Part shown: piece by piece, positions 51,743-60,664 of the stretch | Position numbering within the stretch: position 1 is the stretch's first letter | How the letters are laid out: each line of letters begins with the position of its first letter | Origin: Methylohalomonas sp034521715 | GTDB lineage: Bacteria > Pseudomonadota > Gammaproteobacteria > Methylohalomonadales > Methylohalomonadaceae | Length of the DNA: 64,000 nucleotides | Direction of reading: 5' to 3' | Assembly: GCA_034521715.1 (NCBI GenBank) | Contig: JAXHLY010000004.1 | Location: forward strand, 186,001 to 250,000 | Translations under genes and position numbers: made by a program | The notes under the pieces: generated by a model | Databases searched by the model: none | Told to the model about the DNA's origin: nothing | What the model saw: only the letters and a program-made list of their open reading frames with translations

Positions 51743-52668
51743 ATGCAGCGACATACGATTCATCGACAGCATCATCATCTCGGCTGGAACCGCGATGTTT
51801 CACCGGTGCTCACGGTGACACCCGGCGAAATGGTCGAGTTCGACTGCCAGGAGGCCTCGGGCGGTCAGCTGACGCCCGACAGCACCCTGGCCGGGTTCAG
51901 ACACTATGATACCGCGGGCGTGAATCCCGTTACCGGGCCAGTATACGTCGACGGTGCCGAACCGGGCGATGCGGTTGCCGTCACCATCGAGTCGTTCGCG
52001 ACATCCGGCTGGGGCTGGACCGGGATACTCCCCGGCTTCGGTCTGCTGGCCGACGAGTTTCCGGACCATCACCTGATCATTTCCCGCCATAACGAACAGG
52101 TAATCGAATTCCTGCCCGGCGTGCGACTGCCGCTGCGGCCGTTCATCGGCACCCTGGGCGTGGCACCGGCGGCCTCGGGTACGCACAGCATCATTCCGCC
52201 GCGACGCGTCGGCGGCAACATGGACTGCCGGGATCTGATTCCGGCAGCCGTCTCATCCTGCCGGTCGAGGTCCCCGGCGCATTGTTATCGGCGGGTGACA
52301 CCCACGTCGCCCAGGGCGACGGCGAGGTCTGCGGCACCGCCATCGAATCCCCCATGCGGCTTGCGATGACCATCGAGCTGCTGAAAGGCGGCGCCCCGGA
52401 GTTTCCGCGGCTCGAGGTACCGGCGGGACCACTGCGGGCGGAAACTGATCGGGGTTTCCTGGTCACCACCGGCATCGGCCCGGATCTGATGACAGCCGCT
52501 CGCGATGCCGTGCGCGGCCTGATCGACGAACTCTGCACGCGCCACGGACTGAACCCCGAGGACGCCTATTGCCTGGCCAGTGTCAGCGCCGATCTGCACA
52601 TCAGCGAAATCGTTGATGCACCCAACTGGCTGATCGCGGCCTATTTTCCCAATGCCGTATTCGAGTAA
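51743..52668 (+). CDS. Acetamidase/formamidase-family hydrolase (one frameshift)
   Basis: The chain of about 308 residues has the family N-terminus (NRDVSPVLTVTPGEMVEFDCQEASGGQL), GPVYVDGAEPGDAVAVTI, RPFIGTLGVAP and GGNMDCRDL. After an indel near 52245 it continues GSRLILPVEVPGALLSAGDTHVAQGDGEVCGTAIE and ends with VSADLHISEIVDAPNWLIAAYFPNAVFE. These cover the metal and substrate site of the FmdA/AmdA fold. The physiological amide is unknown. It is divergent from the P-type ATPase. Confidence 0.88.
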
Positions 52669-52690
52669 GGACGCACTGTATCCGTGTCGG

Positions 52691-52775
52691 GATTTCTCCC
52701 GCTGGTCGAAATGACAATTATTATGCCGAGGACGGTACCTGACTCCTGTCATTTCGAGCAAAGCGAGAAATCTCT
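52691..52775. repeat. TCGAAATGACA inverted repeat, copy D1
   Basis: Arms GATTTCTCCCGCTGGTCGAA-ATGACA and TGTCATTTCGAGCAAAGCGA-GAAATC enclose a centre ATTATTATGCCGAGGAC. The same centre recurs near 55391 and 55600. Families of this type are dispersed in many bacteria. Confidence 0.75.
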
Positions 52776-52796
52776 CGTCTCTGGAGGCTGTTGGCC

Positions 52797-52823
52797 GTGG
52801 GAGCGGACTTTGTCCGCGATTGA
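52797..52823. repeat. Left half of a REP-like palindrome
   Basis: GTGGGAGCGGACTTTGTCC plus GCGAT, without the second half nearby. The complementary second half is at 53429, on the far side of the YbaK-like gene. Confidence 0.65.
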
Positions 52824-52954
52824 CCATTCCCTTCCGCATCCCCGGCAAGGTTGATCTCCATCAATAACCCTGCTGATTGTACTCCCTGCCGGTGCCGTCC
52901 GCGGCTATGCTTCATGCAGTTTTATCTCAACCAACCAATCACCGGATACCTCCC

Positions 52955-53440
52955 ATGTCCATGGAAAAAGTCAAACAGTATCTTGATGACCAGCAAGCCA
53001 AATACGTCATCATGAAACATTCAAAGGCCTATACCGCGCAGGAGATCGCGGCAGCGGCCCATATCCCCGGAAAGCATTTTGCGAAAACCGTCGTCGTGAA
53101 AATCGACGGCAAGCTTGCATTTGCCGTGTTGCCGGCCACCGACCACGTGCACACGGAGAAACTGGCTAAATCGGCAGGCGCCAAATCGGTGGAGCTGGCA
53201 GAAGAGAAGGATTTCAAGGACAGCTTCCCTGACTGCGAACTCGGCGCGATGCCGCCGTTCGGCAATCTTTTCGATATGGAGGTTTTCGTGTCACCGCATC
53301 TGACCGAGGCCGACATGATCGCATTCAGTGCCGGCAGCCATACCGAGGTCATGCAGCTGTCCTACAGTGACTTTGAAAAACTCGTCAATCCGGCGGTGGT
53401 GGAATTCTCAATCATCCGCGATGGAACGCATCGCCGATAG
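52955..53440 (+). CDS. YbaK/EbsC-type aminoacyl-tRNA deacylase
   Basis: A 161-residue protein of the YbaK/ProX family, which hydrolyses mischarged tRNA. Typical parts are VKQYLDDQQAKYVIMKHSKAYTAQEIAAAAHIPGKHFAKTVVVKIDGKLAFAVLPATDHVHTEKLAKSAGAKSVELA and MPPFGNLFDMEVFVSPHLTEADMIAFSAGSHTEVMQL, with the active-site Lys in FAKTVVV and the GxxxP-type loop. The start at 52955 is the first ATG after a non-coding leader. Its last codons (HRR, stop) lie inside a REP half. Which amino acid is edited is unknown. Confidence 0.85.
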   Translation: MSMEKVKQYLDDQQAKYVIMKHSKAYTAQEIAAAAHIPGKHFAKTVVVKIDGKLAFAVLPATDHVHTEKLAKSAGAKSVELAEEKDFKDSFPDCELGAMPPFGNLFDMEVFVSPHLTEADMIAFSAGSHTEVMQLSYSDFEKLVNPAVVEFSIIRDGTHRR

Positions 53441-53452
53441 AATCGGCGCCCA
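53429..53452. repeat. Right half of a REP-like palindrome
   Basis: ATCGCCGATAGAATCGGC plus GCCCAC. It contains the TAG stop of the YbaK-like gene and matches the missing half of the copy at 52797. Confidence 0.65.
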
Positions 53453-53497
53453 CGGATGGGCGTTATCGGGGTTGCGAGGCACGCACGATTCAATTGA

Positions 53498-54148
53498 TCA
53501 TTCATCGTGCATACCCAGTTCATCGAGCAGCGCGATCACTTCTTCATCCGAAGTCTGCGGAAACTGATGATAGAACATGCTGATGGCGCCGAACCACGAC
53601 GGCTGCTCGAGACAGATCACATGGTCGGCCTCGCGCTCCAGTTTGCGCACGGTATCGGGCGGTGCCACCGGTATGGCGAGAATCACGCGCCGGGGGTCGA
53701 GACGCCTTACGGCCCGTACTGCGGCGATGATGGTCGCACCGGTGGCAACGCCATCATCAACGACAATGGCCGTGCGTCCGGCCACGGCAACACGCCGGCG
53801 CCCCGCCAGGTAATGCCGTTCGCGCTCGGCGATCACCTCGAGTTCCCGCTCCCTGACCTCGGCGATGGCCTCGTCCGGGATATTCAGCTGGCGCACGATA
53901 TCCTCGTTAAGGATTTCGTCCGTGGCATCACCGCAGCGGGCCACCGCCCCCATGGCCAGTTCCGCCTGGCCGGGCGTACCCAGTTTGCGCACCATCACCA
54001 GGTCCAGCGGCGCGTTGAGTACCCTTGCCACCTCGGCCGCCACGGGCACTCCGCCGCGCGGCAGCGCCAACACGACGGGCCTGGATGGCTGTTCCCGCTT
54101 CACCGCTTCCGCCAGGCGGATACCGGCATCAATGCGATCATCAAACAT
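53498..54148 (-). CDS. Phosphoribosyltransferase-family protein
   Basis: The 216-residue protein has PVVLALPRGGVPVAAEVARVLNAPLDLVMVRKLGTPGQAELAMGAV and the PRPP-binding motif AIVVDDGVATGATI. It belongs to the widespread group of PRTase-domain proteins in stress and dormancy islands, whose reaction is unknown. It lies next to a kinase-like gene, a P-type ATPase and a PRPP-synthetase-like gene, consistent with such an island. Confidence 0.85.
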   Translation of the reverse strand: MFDDRIDAGIRLAEAVKREQPSRPVVLALPRGGVPVAAEVARVLNAPLDLVMVRKLGTPGQAELAMGAVARCGDATDEILNEDIVRQLNIPDEAIAEVRERELEVIAERERHYLAGRRRVAVAGRTAIVVDDGVATGATIIAAVRAVRRLDPRRVILAIPVAPPDTVRKLEREADHVICLEQPSWFGAISMFYHQFPQTSDEEVIALLDELGMHDE

Positions 54149-54292
54149 GGCAGCATCCTTTAATTGAAACAGTACGCTCTGATGTTAGGCTTGATCCGGC
54201 CACTCTGTTTTTGATACAGGTCAAGCCGCAAGCGGACGAACCTGAGTAGGCTGAAGCGCATCAATTCATGATCAACGGCCGGCAGGCAGCCA

Positions 54293-55318
54293 ATGTCCCG
54301 AAAACCAGGAATAACAGCAGGCAATGTCATGACCGACACGCTGGTCGCGTTTCTGAGCGATCCGCGCAGTTATGCAGATACGCCGGCGCAGGTCGAGGTG
54401 CGTGAAACACATATGTCCAGGGTATTCCTCACCGATCATTATGCCTACAAGCTGAAGAAAGCCGTGGTCATGGACTTTCTCGATTATTCGACGCCGGATA
54501 TCCGCCGCCGGCACTGCGAGGCGGAAGTCAGGCTGAACCGCCGTCTTGCGGCATCGATCTATCTCGGTGTTATCCCGGTATGCATGACCGGCAGCGGCAG
54601 ACTGCAGCTCGGCGAGCCGGGCAAGCCCATTGACTGGCTGGTGCACATGAAACGGCTGCCCTCGCACTATCTGCTGGATCAGGCCCTGACAGATGACAAT
54701 CTGACACTATCCAGACTCGAACCGGTAATCCAGCTGTTGACGCGGTTTTACCGGGAATCGCCAACGGTACAAAGCGACGGTGATAGTTACGCAACCACAC
54801 TCCGCGAACAGATCCATGACAATGTTGCAGCCATCCGGGAACTCGGCGAGGAAGCCATACAGCAACGCGTCGATCGCATCGCTGGCGAACTGACGCAATT
54901 CATCAACAGCGAACACAAACTGCTTTCGGACCGGGCGCGACGGATCGTCGACGGCCATGGCGATCTGCGTCCCGATCATGTTTATTTCGGCAAGCCGGCG
55001 GCGGTGATCGACTGTATCGAGTTCAACCGTGACTTCCGCCTCAACGACCCGCTGGATGAACTGGCCTTTCTGGACATGGAATGCCGGCGCCAGCATAACG
55101 ACTGGATCGGCGCCGCCTTTATCGAAAGCTACTGCGCCATATGTGATGACTTCGCGCCACCCGCGCTCATGGCATTTTACAGTGGCAAGCGCGCCCTGTT
55201 GCGCGCCAGGCTGACCCTCGGGCACCTGGCGGATCAACCGGCGGAACCGGAAACATGGCGCCGAAAGGCCGCGGGATACCTGGATCTGGCATGGTCAGAC
55301 TGCAAGCAACTGGCATGA
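54293..55318 (+). CDS. Kinase-like protein (COG2187 type)
   Basis: The 341-residue protein has an N-terminal region with VRETHMSRVFLTDHYAYKLKKAVVMDFLDYST and an aminoglycoside-phosphotransferase-like kinase core: IVDGHGDLRPDHVYFGKPAAVIDCIEFNRDFR, supplying the Brenner His-Asp and the DFG-like Asp. Many homologues carry a second, C-terminal ATP-binding (AAA-like) domain; it is absent here. The substrate is unknown. Start 54293 is taken; ATG 54329 is an alternative. The gene is flanked by dispersed-repeat clusters. Confidence 0.75.
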   Translation: MSRKPGITAGNVMTDTLVAFLSDPRSYADTPAQVEVRETHMSRVFLTDHYAYKLKKAVVMDFLDYSTPDIRRRHCEAEVRLNRRLAASIYLGVIPVCMTGSGRLQLGEPGKPIDWLVHMKRLPSHYLLDQALTDDNLTLSRLEPVIQLLTRFYRESPTVQSDGDSYATTLREQIHDNVAAIRELGEEAIQQRVDRIAGELTQFINSEHKLLSDRARRIVDGHGDLRPDHVYFGKPAAVIDCIEFNRDFRLNDPLDELAFLDMECRRQHNDWIGAAFIESYCAICDDFAPPALMAFYSGKRALLRARLTLGHLADQPAEPETWRRKAAGYLDLAWSDCKQLA

Positions 55319-55337
55319 ACCGGATGGTTGGCAGCTG

Positions 55338-55660
55338 AAGATTTCTCCCGCTGGTCGAAATGACAATGGCTCCCGCTGGTCGAAATGACAATTATTATGC
55401 CGAGGACAGTACCCGACTCCTGTCATTCCGGGCGCAGCGAGTAATCGCCGAAGGCGTCCCGAGTGCAACGAGGAACCTTCGCAGGCGTCCCGAGTATGAC
55501 GAGAGACTTCGCTGCTCAAGACAAAGATTTCTCCCTGCGGTCGAAATGACAATGGCTTGCGGTCAAATGACAATGGCTTGCTGCAGTCGAAATGACAATT
55601 ATTATGCCGGGTACGGCGAAGAGTCTTTCTGTCATTTCGAGCGAAGCGAGAAATCCTCAA
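55338..55660. repeat. Cluster of TCGAAATGACA repeats, copies D2 and D3
   Basis: Between the convergent kinase-like and PRPP-synthetase-like genes lie two composite copies with the same arms as D1 (GGTCGAAATGACA ... TGTCATTTCGAGC). They include repeated GGTCGAAATGACAATGGCT pieces and two ATTATTATGCCG centres. No gene is visible in this stretch of about 350 bases. Confidence 0.75.
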
Positions 55661-55678
55661 TGGGCAGTTAAAACAGGC

Positions 55679-56671
55679 TCAGGTTTCCGTATCGAGCAGT
55701 TCGCTCAGCGAACCGCCGGTCTGCAGCCGCCTGATGGCCTCGCCGAACAGCGGCGCGGCATCGATCACTTCCAGCCTCTCCATTGCCGCCGGATCAGTCA
55801 GGCGAAAGGCCGGCACGCTGCTGGTGACAAGTACCCGTTTGAATGCCGGATCACGGAATACCGTATTGGCGTCACCGACAAACAGGCCATGGGACGCGAT
55901 GGCGTAGACTTCACCGGCACCGTTTTCCAGTGCCGCCTTTGCCGCCCTCAGCATCGTGCCGCCGGTGGCGATCAGATCATCGACAATAACCGCTGTCCGG
56001 CCCGCGACATCACCCACCAGCTTGTCGCCCGTTACCTCGCCGCGACTGCGGTATTTTTCCAGGAACGCACCGGTGACCTCGTTACTGCATTTTTTGGCCA
56101 GTATGCGGCGAAAGCCGGACGCGCGCTTGGCGCCGCCGGCGTCGGGCGAGATCACGACGAAATCCTTGGACTGCGCCAGCTTGATAATGCGATCCGCAAA
56201 CAGGCGATTGGCATCGAGATGTTCCGTCGCGCAGCGAAACGCATTCTGAAACGCGACCAGGTTGTGAATCTCCAGTGTCATGACACGGTCGATACCGACA
56301 CTTTCAATCATCTGGGCAAGATAACGGGTGGTGACGGGATCACGGGCCTTGGTCTTGCGATCCTTGCGGGCATAACACAGATACGGCGTGACCGCGGTAA
56401 CCGAGACCGCCCCGGCATCACGACAGGCGCCGCAGAAGAACAGCAGCCGGCACAGTTTGTCGTTCGCCGATTGTTGTTCATCACCGTAAAGGGAATGAAT
56501 GACATAAACATCGCAGCCGCGCACCGCGGCCAGCGGCCGTGCCTTGTGTTCGCCGTCCTCGAAATCACGCTCTTCATGCGCGGCCGTTTCCAGTCCCAGG
56601 TAACCGGCCACACCGGCGGCAAACGACTCGCTGCCCGCCAGGCCGAATATCCTGACATTGCCCGTTTCCAT
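55679..56671 (-). CDS. Ribose-phosphate diphosphokinase-like protein
   Basis: The 330-residue protein resembles PRPP synthetases: FEDGEHKARPL, YLCYARKDRKTKARDPVTTRYLAQMIESVGIDRVMTLEIHN, VVISPDAGGAKRA and the PRPP motif TAVIVDDLIATGGTMLRAA. The order is the classical one and the length is near normal. In this neighbourhood it may serve the stress/dormancy genes rather than bulk PRPP supply; the housekeeping prs is presumably elsewhere. It converges on the kinase-like gene. Confidence 0.85.
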   Translation of the reverse strand: METGNVRIFGLAGSESFAAGVAGYLGLETAAHEERDFEDGEHKARPLAAVRGCDVYVIHSLYGDEQQSANDKLCRLLFFCGACRDAGAVSVTAVTPYLCYARKDRKTKARDPVTTRYLAQMIESVGIDRVMTLEIHNLVAFQNAFRCATEHLDANRLFADRIIKLAQSKDFVVISPDAGGAKRASGFRRILAKKCSNEVTGAFLEKYRSRGEVTGDKLVGDVAGRTAVIVDDLIATGGTMLRAAKAALENGAGEVYAIASHGLFVGDANTVFRDPAFKRVLVTSSVPAFRLTDPAAMERLEVIDAAPLFGEAIRRLQTGGSLSELLDTET

Positions 56672-56892
56672 ATCCTGCCTCCATCATTGAATGCCTTCTC
56701 CCGCCGGAGAGAGGCCGGTACGAGAGCGTTACAGACATCTTTCGAGAACATTAACACGGCGCACTGTACAGCATGACCTGTAACACATCCGCCTTATTGA
56801 TCCAGGTCAAGACGGCGCGGCAGATAACTGCTATGGTCAGCTGAACCGGATGCAGGACTGCGCACCAATAATCATAGCGGAAAACATACAAT

Positions 56893-57126
56893 ATGACTGA
56901 CAGCATCAAGGGACAACGTTACTGGGAACGCGGCGACCCGCAGCACATATGGGTGGTACAGAGCGTCACCGAACGCGGCAGGGACGGTCTGCGTTATGCC
57001 GTCCTCAGTACAGAAATCGGCAATGCCGAGAGGGAGGTTGAAGTGGGCCGGCTGCAGGACCGGGACTATTACACGCCCGTCCCGCCGGATCCCCGTCACA
57101 TTGACCTTTCCAGTTCCACCGACTGA
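56893..57126 (+). CDS. Short protein of unknown function
   Basis: A 77-residue, charged, soluble protein (MTDSIKGQRYWERGDPQHIWVVQSVTERGRDGLRYAVLSTEIGNAEREVEVGRLQDRDYYTPVPPDPRHI). I do not recognise it. It is translated in the same direction as the hibernation factor, whose GTG start is two bases after its stop, so the pair is likely co-transcribed and perhaps functionally related. Confidence 0.65.
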   Translation: MTDSIKGQRYWERGDPQHIWVVQSVTERGRDGLRYAVLSTEIGNAEREVEVGRLQDRDYYTPVPPDPRHIDLSSSTD

Positions 57127-57127
57127 A

Positions 57128-57505
57128 GTGACCGCAATCTTGCAAACACCGCTTCAAATCAGCTTTCGCAACATGCAGTCCTCCGACGCCGTCGAGGCCG
57201 AGGTCCGCGACAGGGCCGCCAAGCTGGAACAGTTTTTCGATCGCATCACCAGCTGCCGGGTAGTGATTGAGCTGCCGCACCAGCATCATCGCAAGGGCAA
57301 GCTGTATCAGGTACGGATTGACATAACGGTGCCGGGCAGGGAGATCGCCGTGACCCATGAAGGCCCGCAGAACCATGCCCATGAAGATGTCTACGTCGCC
57401 ATCCGCGATGCCTTCAACGCCGCCGGCCGCCGCCTGGAGGACTATGCGCGCAAACGCCGCGGCAAGGTCAAGCGCCATGAACCCCGGCCCGACCAGGCGG
57501 ACTGA
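57128..57505 (+). CDS. Ribosome hibernation/HPF-family protein
   Basis: A 125-residue HPF/RaiA-type protein from a GTG start (57128): VTAILQTPLQISFRNMQSSDAVEAEVRDRAAKLEQFFDRITSCRVVIELPHQHHRKGKLYQVRIDITVPGREIAVTHEG, AHEDVYVAIRDAFNAAGRRLEDYARKRRGKVKRHE. This is the beta-alpha-beta fold that occupies the ribosomal A/P sites in dormant cells. The start is chosen because the frame before it is the previous gene's. It supports the dormancy theme of the region. Confidence 0.85.
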   Translation: MTAILQTPLQISFRNMQSSDAVEAEVRDRAAKLEQFFDRITSCRVVIELPHQHHRKGKLYQVRIDITVPGREIAVTHEGPQNHAHEDVYVAIRDAFNAAGRRLEDYARKRRGKVKRHEPRPDQAD

Positions 57506-57559
57506 CAAGCCCGGCCGCGGGCCGCTTGCCGCCGCAGGGTCTCCGCTGGCCGGGCTTGT
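57506..57559. terminator. Long stem-loop after the HPF-family gene
   Basis: Arms ACAAGCCCGGCC and GGCCGGGCTTGT (12 bp) enclose a 31-base loop. It starts directly after the HPF stop. No strong T-run follows, so it may be a terminator or an mRNA-end structure. Confidence 0.5.
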
Positions 57560-57635
57560 AACAGGGTTGCTTTAAGGCGGTCGCGCCCTAATTCTGTAAA
57601 GTAGAACCCACGCAAGAATTCACGGGAGGTCGCAC

Positions 57636-58106
57636 ATGGCAATGACACTGACATCGCAGTCGTTCAGCCATAACGGCGAAATACCGCAACGGTTCACCTG
57701 TGATGGTGACGATATCTCACCCGGCCTGGCCTGGTCCGGCCTGCCGGAGGGCACGAAAAGCCTGGCCCTGATCGTCGACGACCCCGACGCGCCGGACCCG
57801 GCGGCACCGAAAATGGTGTTCGTGCACTGGGTGCTCTACAACATCCCGCCGACGCTTGACGGGCTGCCGGAAAACCTGACCGACAACAACCTGCCGCAGG
57901 GCGCGCGTGAAGGCATTAACGATTTCAAGAAAACGGGTTACGGTGGTCCGTGTCCGCCCAGCGGCCGCCACCGGTACTTCCACAAGCTGTATGCGCTCGA
58001 CAAGATGCTGCCGGATCTGAGCGAGCCGTCGAAGGACGAACTGCTGCAGGCAATGGAAGGCCATATCCTGGAACAGGCGGAACTGATCGGCACCTATCAG
58101 CGCTGA
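57636..58106 (+). CDS. YbhB/PEBP-family protein
   Basis: The 156-residue protein is of the phosphatidylethanolamine-binding/Raf-kinase-inhibitor-like family. Motifs are FTCDGDDISPGLAWSGLPEGTKSLALIVDDPDAPDP, FVHWVLYNIPP, NDFKKTGYGGPCPPSGRHRYFHKLYALD. These form the ligand pocket of the fold. A GGGAGG Shine-Dalgarno precedes ATG 57636. The biological role of bacterial YbhB is not known. Confidence 0.92.
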   Translation: MAMTLTSQSFSHNGEIPQRFTCDGDDISPGLAWSGLPEGTKSLALIVDDPDAPDPAAPKMVFVHWVLYNIPPTLDGLPENLTDNNLPQGAREGINDFKKTGYGGPCPPSGRHRYFHKLYALDKMLPDLSEPSKDELLQAMEGHILEQAELIGTYQR

Positions 58107-58345
58107 TAACCAACAGCGCGCCAGCGCACTTTATCCCTTCTCCCTCTGGGAGAAGGAAGGATGAGGGCCCGTAACGAACAGCACGCAGTGCACCTTGTCC
58201 TCTCTCCCCTGGGAGAGACTGCAGTGAGGGCCTGTAACGAACAGCGCGCCAGCGCACCCTCAAAGGGAAGGGGGATGTATGAAAAAGCATTCCGTGTCCC
58301 TTCCCTTTCTCGAGAGAAAGGCCGGATGCAAAAAGGAGTCAAACA
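58107..58345. repeat. Tandem degenerate repeat with hairpins
   Basis: Units of about 65-75 bp share AACAGCGCGCCAGCGCAC and a CTCCC-TGGGAG hairpin followed by GAGGGCC. Copies start near 58109, 58171 and 58232. Inverted CTCCC/GGGAG elements suggest a REP-like origin. No gene is seen. Confidence 0.6.
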
Positions 58346-58810
58346 ATGACAATGACGATTCTGCTCGCCCTGCACGCCCTCGCCGCCGTTATCTGGGTCG
58401 GCGGCATGGCCTTCGCCTACGGTTTCCTGCGCCCGGCGGCCGGCGAGGCGCTCGAGGGGCCGCAGCGCCAGGCGCTGTGGCGGGCGGTGCTCGCGCGTTT
58501 TTTCACGGCCGTCTGGATGGCCGTCGGCCTGTTATTGCTGACCGGTTACTGGATGGTCTTCGGCGCGCTCGGCGGCTTCGCCAGCGCTGGCGTTCACATC
58601 CATATCATGAACGGCGCAGGCATCCTGATGATGCTGCTGTTCGCGCATGTATTTTTCGCCCCCTGGCGCCGCTACCGCCAGGCACTCGATAACGGTGATC
58701 GGGCTGAAGCGGCAAACAGACTGAATCAGATCCGGATACTGGTCGGCATCAATCTGCTGCTGGGACTTGCCGTTGTTGTCGTGGGTGCCAGCGGACGTTA
58801 CTGGGCGTGA
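58346..58810 (+). CDS. CopD-like four-helix membrane protein
   Basis: The 154-residue protein has four helices and the pattern LHALAAVIWVGGMAFAYGFLRPAAGEALEGPQR, FFTAVWMAVGLLLLTGYWMVF, HIHIMNGAGILMMLLFAHVFFAPWRRYR and LVGINLLLGLAVVVVGASGRYWA. His and Met residues face the bundle, as in CopD-family domains that may bind heme or copper. Single-gene context; function unproven. Confidence 0.75.
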   Translation: MTMTILLALHALAAVIWVGGMAFAYGFLRPAAGEALEGPQRQALWRAVLARFFTAVWMAVGLLLLTGYWMVFGALGGFASAGVHIHIMNGAGILMMLLFAHVFFAPWRRYRQALDNGDRAEAANRLNQIRILVGINLLLGLAVVVVGASGRYWA

Positions 58811-58870
58811 ACTGACAACGAACACTGAGGGCGATCAGTGAAAACCCTGTTAACAGCGAGGTAATCGGTC

Positions 58871-59182
58871 ATGGTGACCTTCAAGACAAACAATTATCGG
58901 GATGTCTCCATGTTTGCTGGTGATGCGCACACCCTGCTCGGCCTCATGGGGGTGGGCATCAGAGTGCCCGGCGCGGTGAAAGCGGAGCAGGTGCCCGCGG
59001 CGCTGGAGCGGCTCCGCAAGGCAATCGAAACCCACGGCGAACAGCCATCGCCGTCCGGCTACGAAAGTGACGATGAAGACGAGGAAGAGGAACAGCCCGT
59101 TCTCATCAAGACCCGGGCGTTTCCGCTGCTGGAACTCCTGAGTGCGGCGGCCGATGCCAACGACTACGTTATATGGGAATAG
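58871..59182 (+). CDS. DUF1840-like protein
   Basis: A 103-residue soluble protein (MVTFKTNNYRDVSMFAGDAHTLLGLMGVGIRVPGAVKAEQVPAALERLRKAIE, acidic DDEDEEEE linker, PLLELLSAAADANDYVIWE). The N-terminal TFKT...DVSMF and C-terminal VxWE pattern match the DUF1840 family. Function is unknown. Confidence 0.8.
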   Translation: MVTFKTNNYRDVSMFAGDAHTLLGLMGVGIRVPGAVKAEQVPAALERLRKAIETHGEQPSPSGYESDDEDEEEEQPVLIKTRAFPLLELLSAAADANDYVIWE

Positions 59183-59236
59183 CCGTTACCGGCATGAATG
59201 CAGTATGGCGTGGCGACCGCGGTTGCTGACCACCGG

Positions 59237-59578
59237 TCAGAACAGCAGATCGACACTCAGGAACGCGACAAACAGGATCGTGTTGGCGGCCCATGCGACC
59301 GTCAACCAGCGCGCCAGTACGCCATAATAATTCTCCACCCTGACGTTGTTCGAACAATTCCATACGGAAACGACTATCCATGAGGTATACAGCAACAGCA
59401 GGATCAACAGGAGACTAATCAGGTCAGCAGCCGCATCGCGCCACAGCAGGAACAATATTACCGCCAGCAGGATATTGCTCGTGATTACCCCGTAGAGCCA
59501 GAACACCTTCCAGAGCGGCCCTTCTCCGGCCGGATACGCGAGGATGGGATTTCGCATGATAGCAACTGCTTTGTTCAT
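59237..59578 (-). CDS. Small three-helix membrane protein
   Basis: About 113 residues with three clear helices (WLYGVITSNILLAVILFLLW, LISLLLILLLLYTSWIVVSVW and LTVAWAANTILFVAFLSVDLLF). ATG 59578 or 59557 are possible starts. I do not recognise the family. It is convergent with the DUF1840-like gene. Confidence 0.55.
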   Translation of the reverse strand: MNKAVAIMRNPILAYPAGEGPLWKVFWLYGVITSNILLAVILFLLWRDAAADLISLLLILLLLYTSWIVVSVWNCSNNVRVENYYGVLARWLTVAWAANTILFVAFLSVDLLF

Positions 59579-59665
59579 GGATATATACAGTATAGCACTA
59601 CAGGACATGCCTGTAGATACCTGTCCGTCGCTGCCCTGCCGCCGGCTCCATGAGCATATCCAGAA

Positions 59666-59851
59666 ATGCCGCGCAGCAAGGCTTTTGACTCAGAGACATG
59701 GATACAATACCGGGTCGCTGGACGGGCCGGCACCGTCATCTACTGGCTGGTCTGCGAACGCGACGATCGCCGTGATAATAAGCGCGATACCAGGTCCGGG
59801 AAAAATGACAGTGACGCGACAAGGATCGACGACATCTGTTCAATCTATTAA
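59666..59851 (+). CDS. Possible short ORF, unknown
   Basis: A 61-codon ORF with charged residues and no recognisable motif, overlapping the end of the DUF559 gene by four bases. No Shine-Dalgarno of note. It may be non-coding. Confidence 0.2.
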   Translation: MPRSKAFDSETWIQYRVAGRAGTVIYWLVCERDDRRDNKRDTRSGKNDSDATRIDDICSIY

Positions 59852-60189
59852 CAGGCCACCGTGTTCTGCAAGGCAGCGCTGATCTGCGTCAATACACTGT
59901 CGATATTGCTCAGCACATCATGGTTCCAGAAGCGGATAATACGGTAGCCTTCATCTTCAAGCCATCGTGTCCGCCTGTCATCATATTCACCTTGCTGTTG
60001 ATGCTGTCCGCCGTCTACTTCGACTATCAAACGCTGTTCGAGGCAGATGAAATCAACAATATAAGGACCGATGGTCTGCTGCCGACGGAATTTATATCCC
60101 TGCAACTGGCGATCGCGTAAATGGCGCCATAGAAGGCGTTCGGCATCAGTGGAATTTTTACGTAAATTTCTGGCTCGGCGAACATCCAT
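59848..60189 (-). CDS. DUF559 endonuclease-like protein
   Basis: About 113 residues from ATG 60189: RARNLRKNSTDAERLLWRHLRDRQLQGYKFRRQQTIGPYIVDFICLEQRLIVEVDGGQHQQQGEYDDRRTRWLEDEGYRIIRFWNHDVL. The E-x-R, IVDF, VEVDGGQH and RFWNHDVL motifs are those of the PD-(D/E)XK, Vsr-like DUF559 family. Function unknown; often near mobile or repeat-rich DNA, as here. Confidence 0.85.
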   Translation of the reverse strand: MDVRRARNLRKNSTDAERLLWRHLRDRQLQGYKFRRQQTIGPYIVDFICLEQRLIVEVDGGQHQQQGEYDDRRTRWLEDEGYRIIRFWNHDVLSNIDSVLTQISAALQNTVAC

Positions 60190-60206
60190 GTTCTGAAGTC
60201 CTTTTA

Positions 60207-60660
60207 TTTCACCCTCACCCTGACCCTCTCCCCTCAAGGGAGAGGGGATCTTATGTACTGCGTACTGTACGTTTATTCACTCTTATTTCCGATTCAAGCC
60301 CTGTACCTGATACAGATGGCAAACCAGGCCATGGGCTTCTACTTGAAAGCAAAAAAGGCTGTTATCTATACAATGAGAAGTTTATTCACCCTCACCCTGA
60401 CCCTCTCCCCTCAAGGAAGAGGGGATTTTATGTACTGCGTACTGTAAGTTTATTCACTTCCATATCGATTCAATATCTTATACTTGATTGAGGGCAAGAG
60501 CGGCAGTGAGCTTTTCCTGAAAAGAAAGCGGCTGTCATCTGTTCAATGGGAAGTGAATAATGATCGCAGACTGAATTGAATATCCGAAGCCGGCCCTGTC
60601 TGCCAGGCAGAATCATTGGATCCCCTCTCCCTTGAGGGGAGAGGGTCAGGGTGAGGGTGA
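60207..60660. repeat. Direct and inverted repeats of CACCCTCACCCTGACCCTCT type
   Basis: Two direct copies of about 170 bp begin at 60207 and about 60388; each has the CACCCTCACCCTGACC stem, ATGTACTGCGTACTGTA and a long degenerate tail. An inverted copy of the stem (GGGGAGAGGGTCAGGGTGAG) lies at 60630-60658. This fills the space between the DUF559 gene and the uvrB fragment; no coding signal is visible. Confidence 0.65.
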
Positions 60661-60664
60661 TAAA

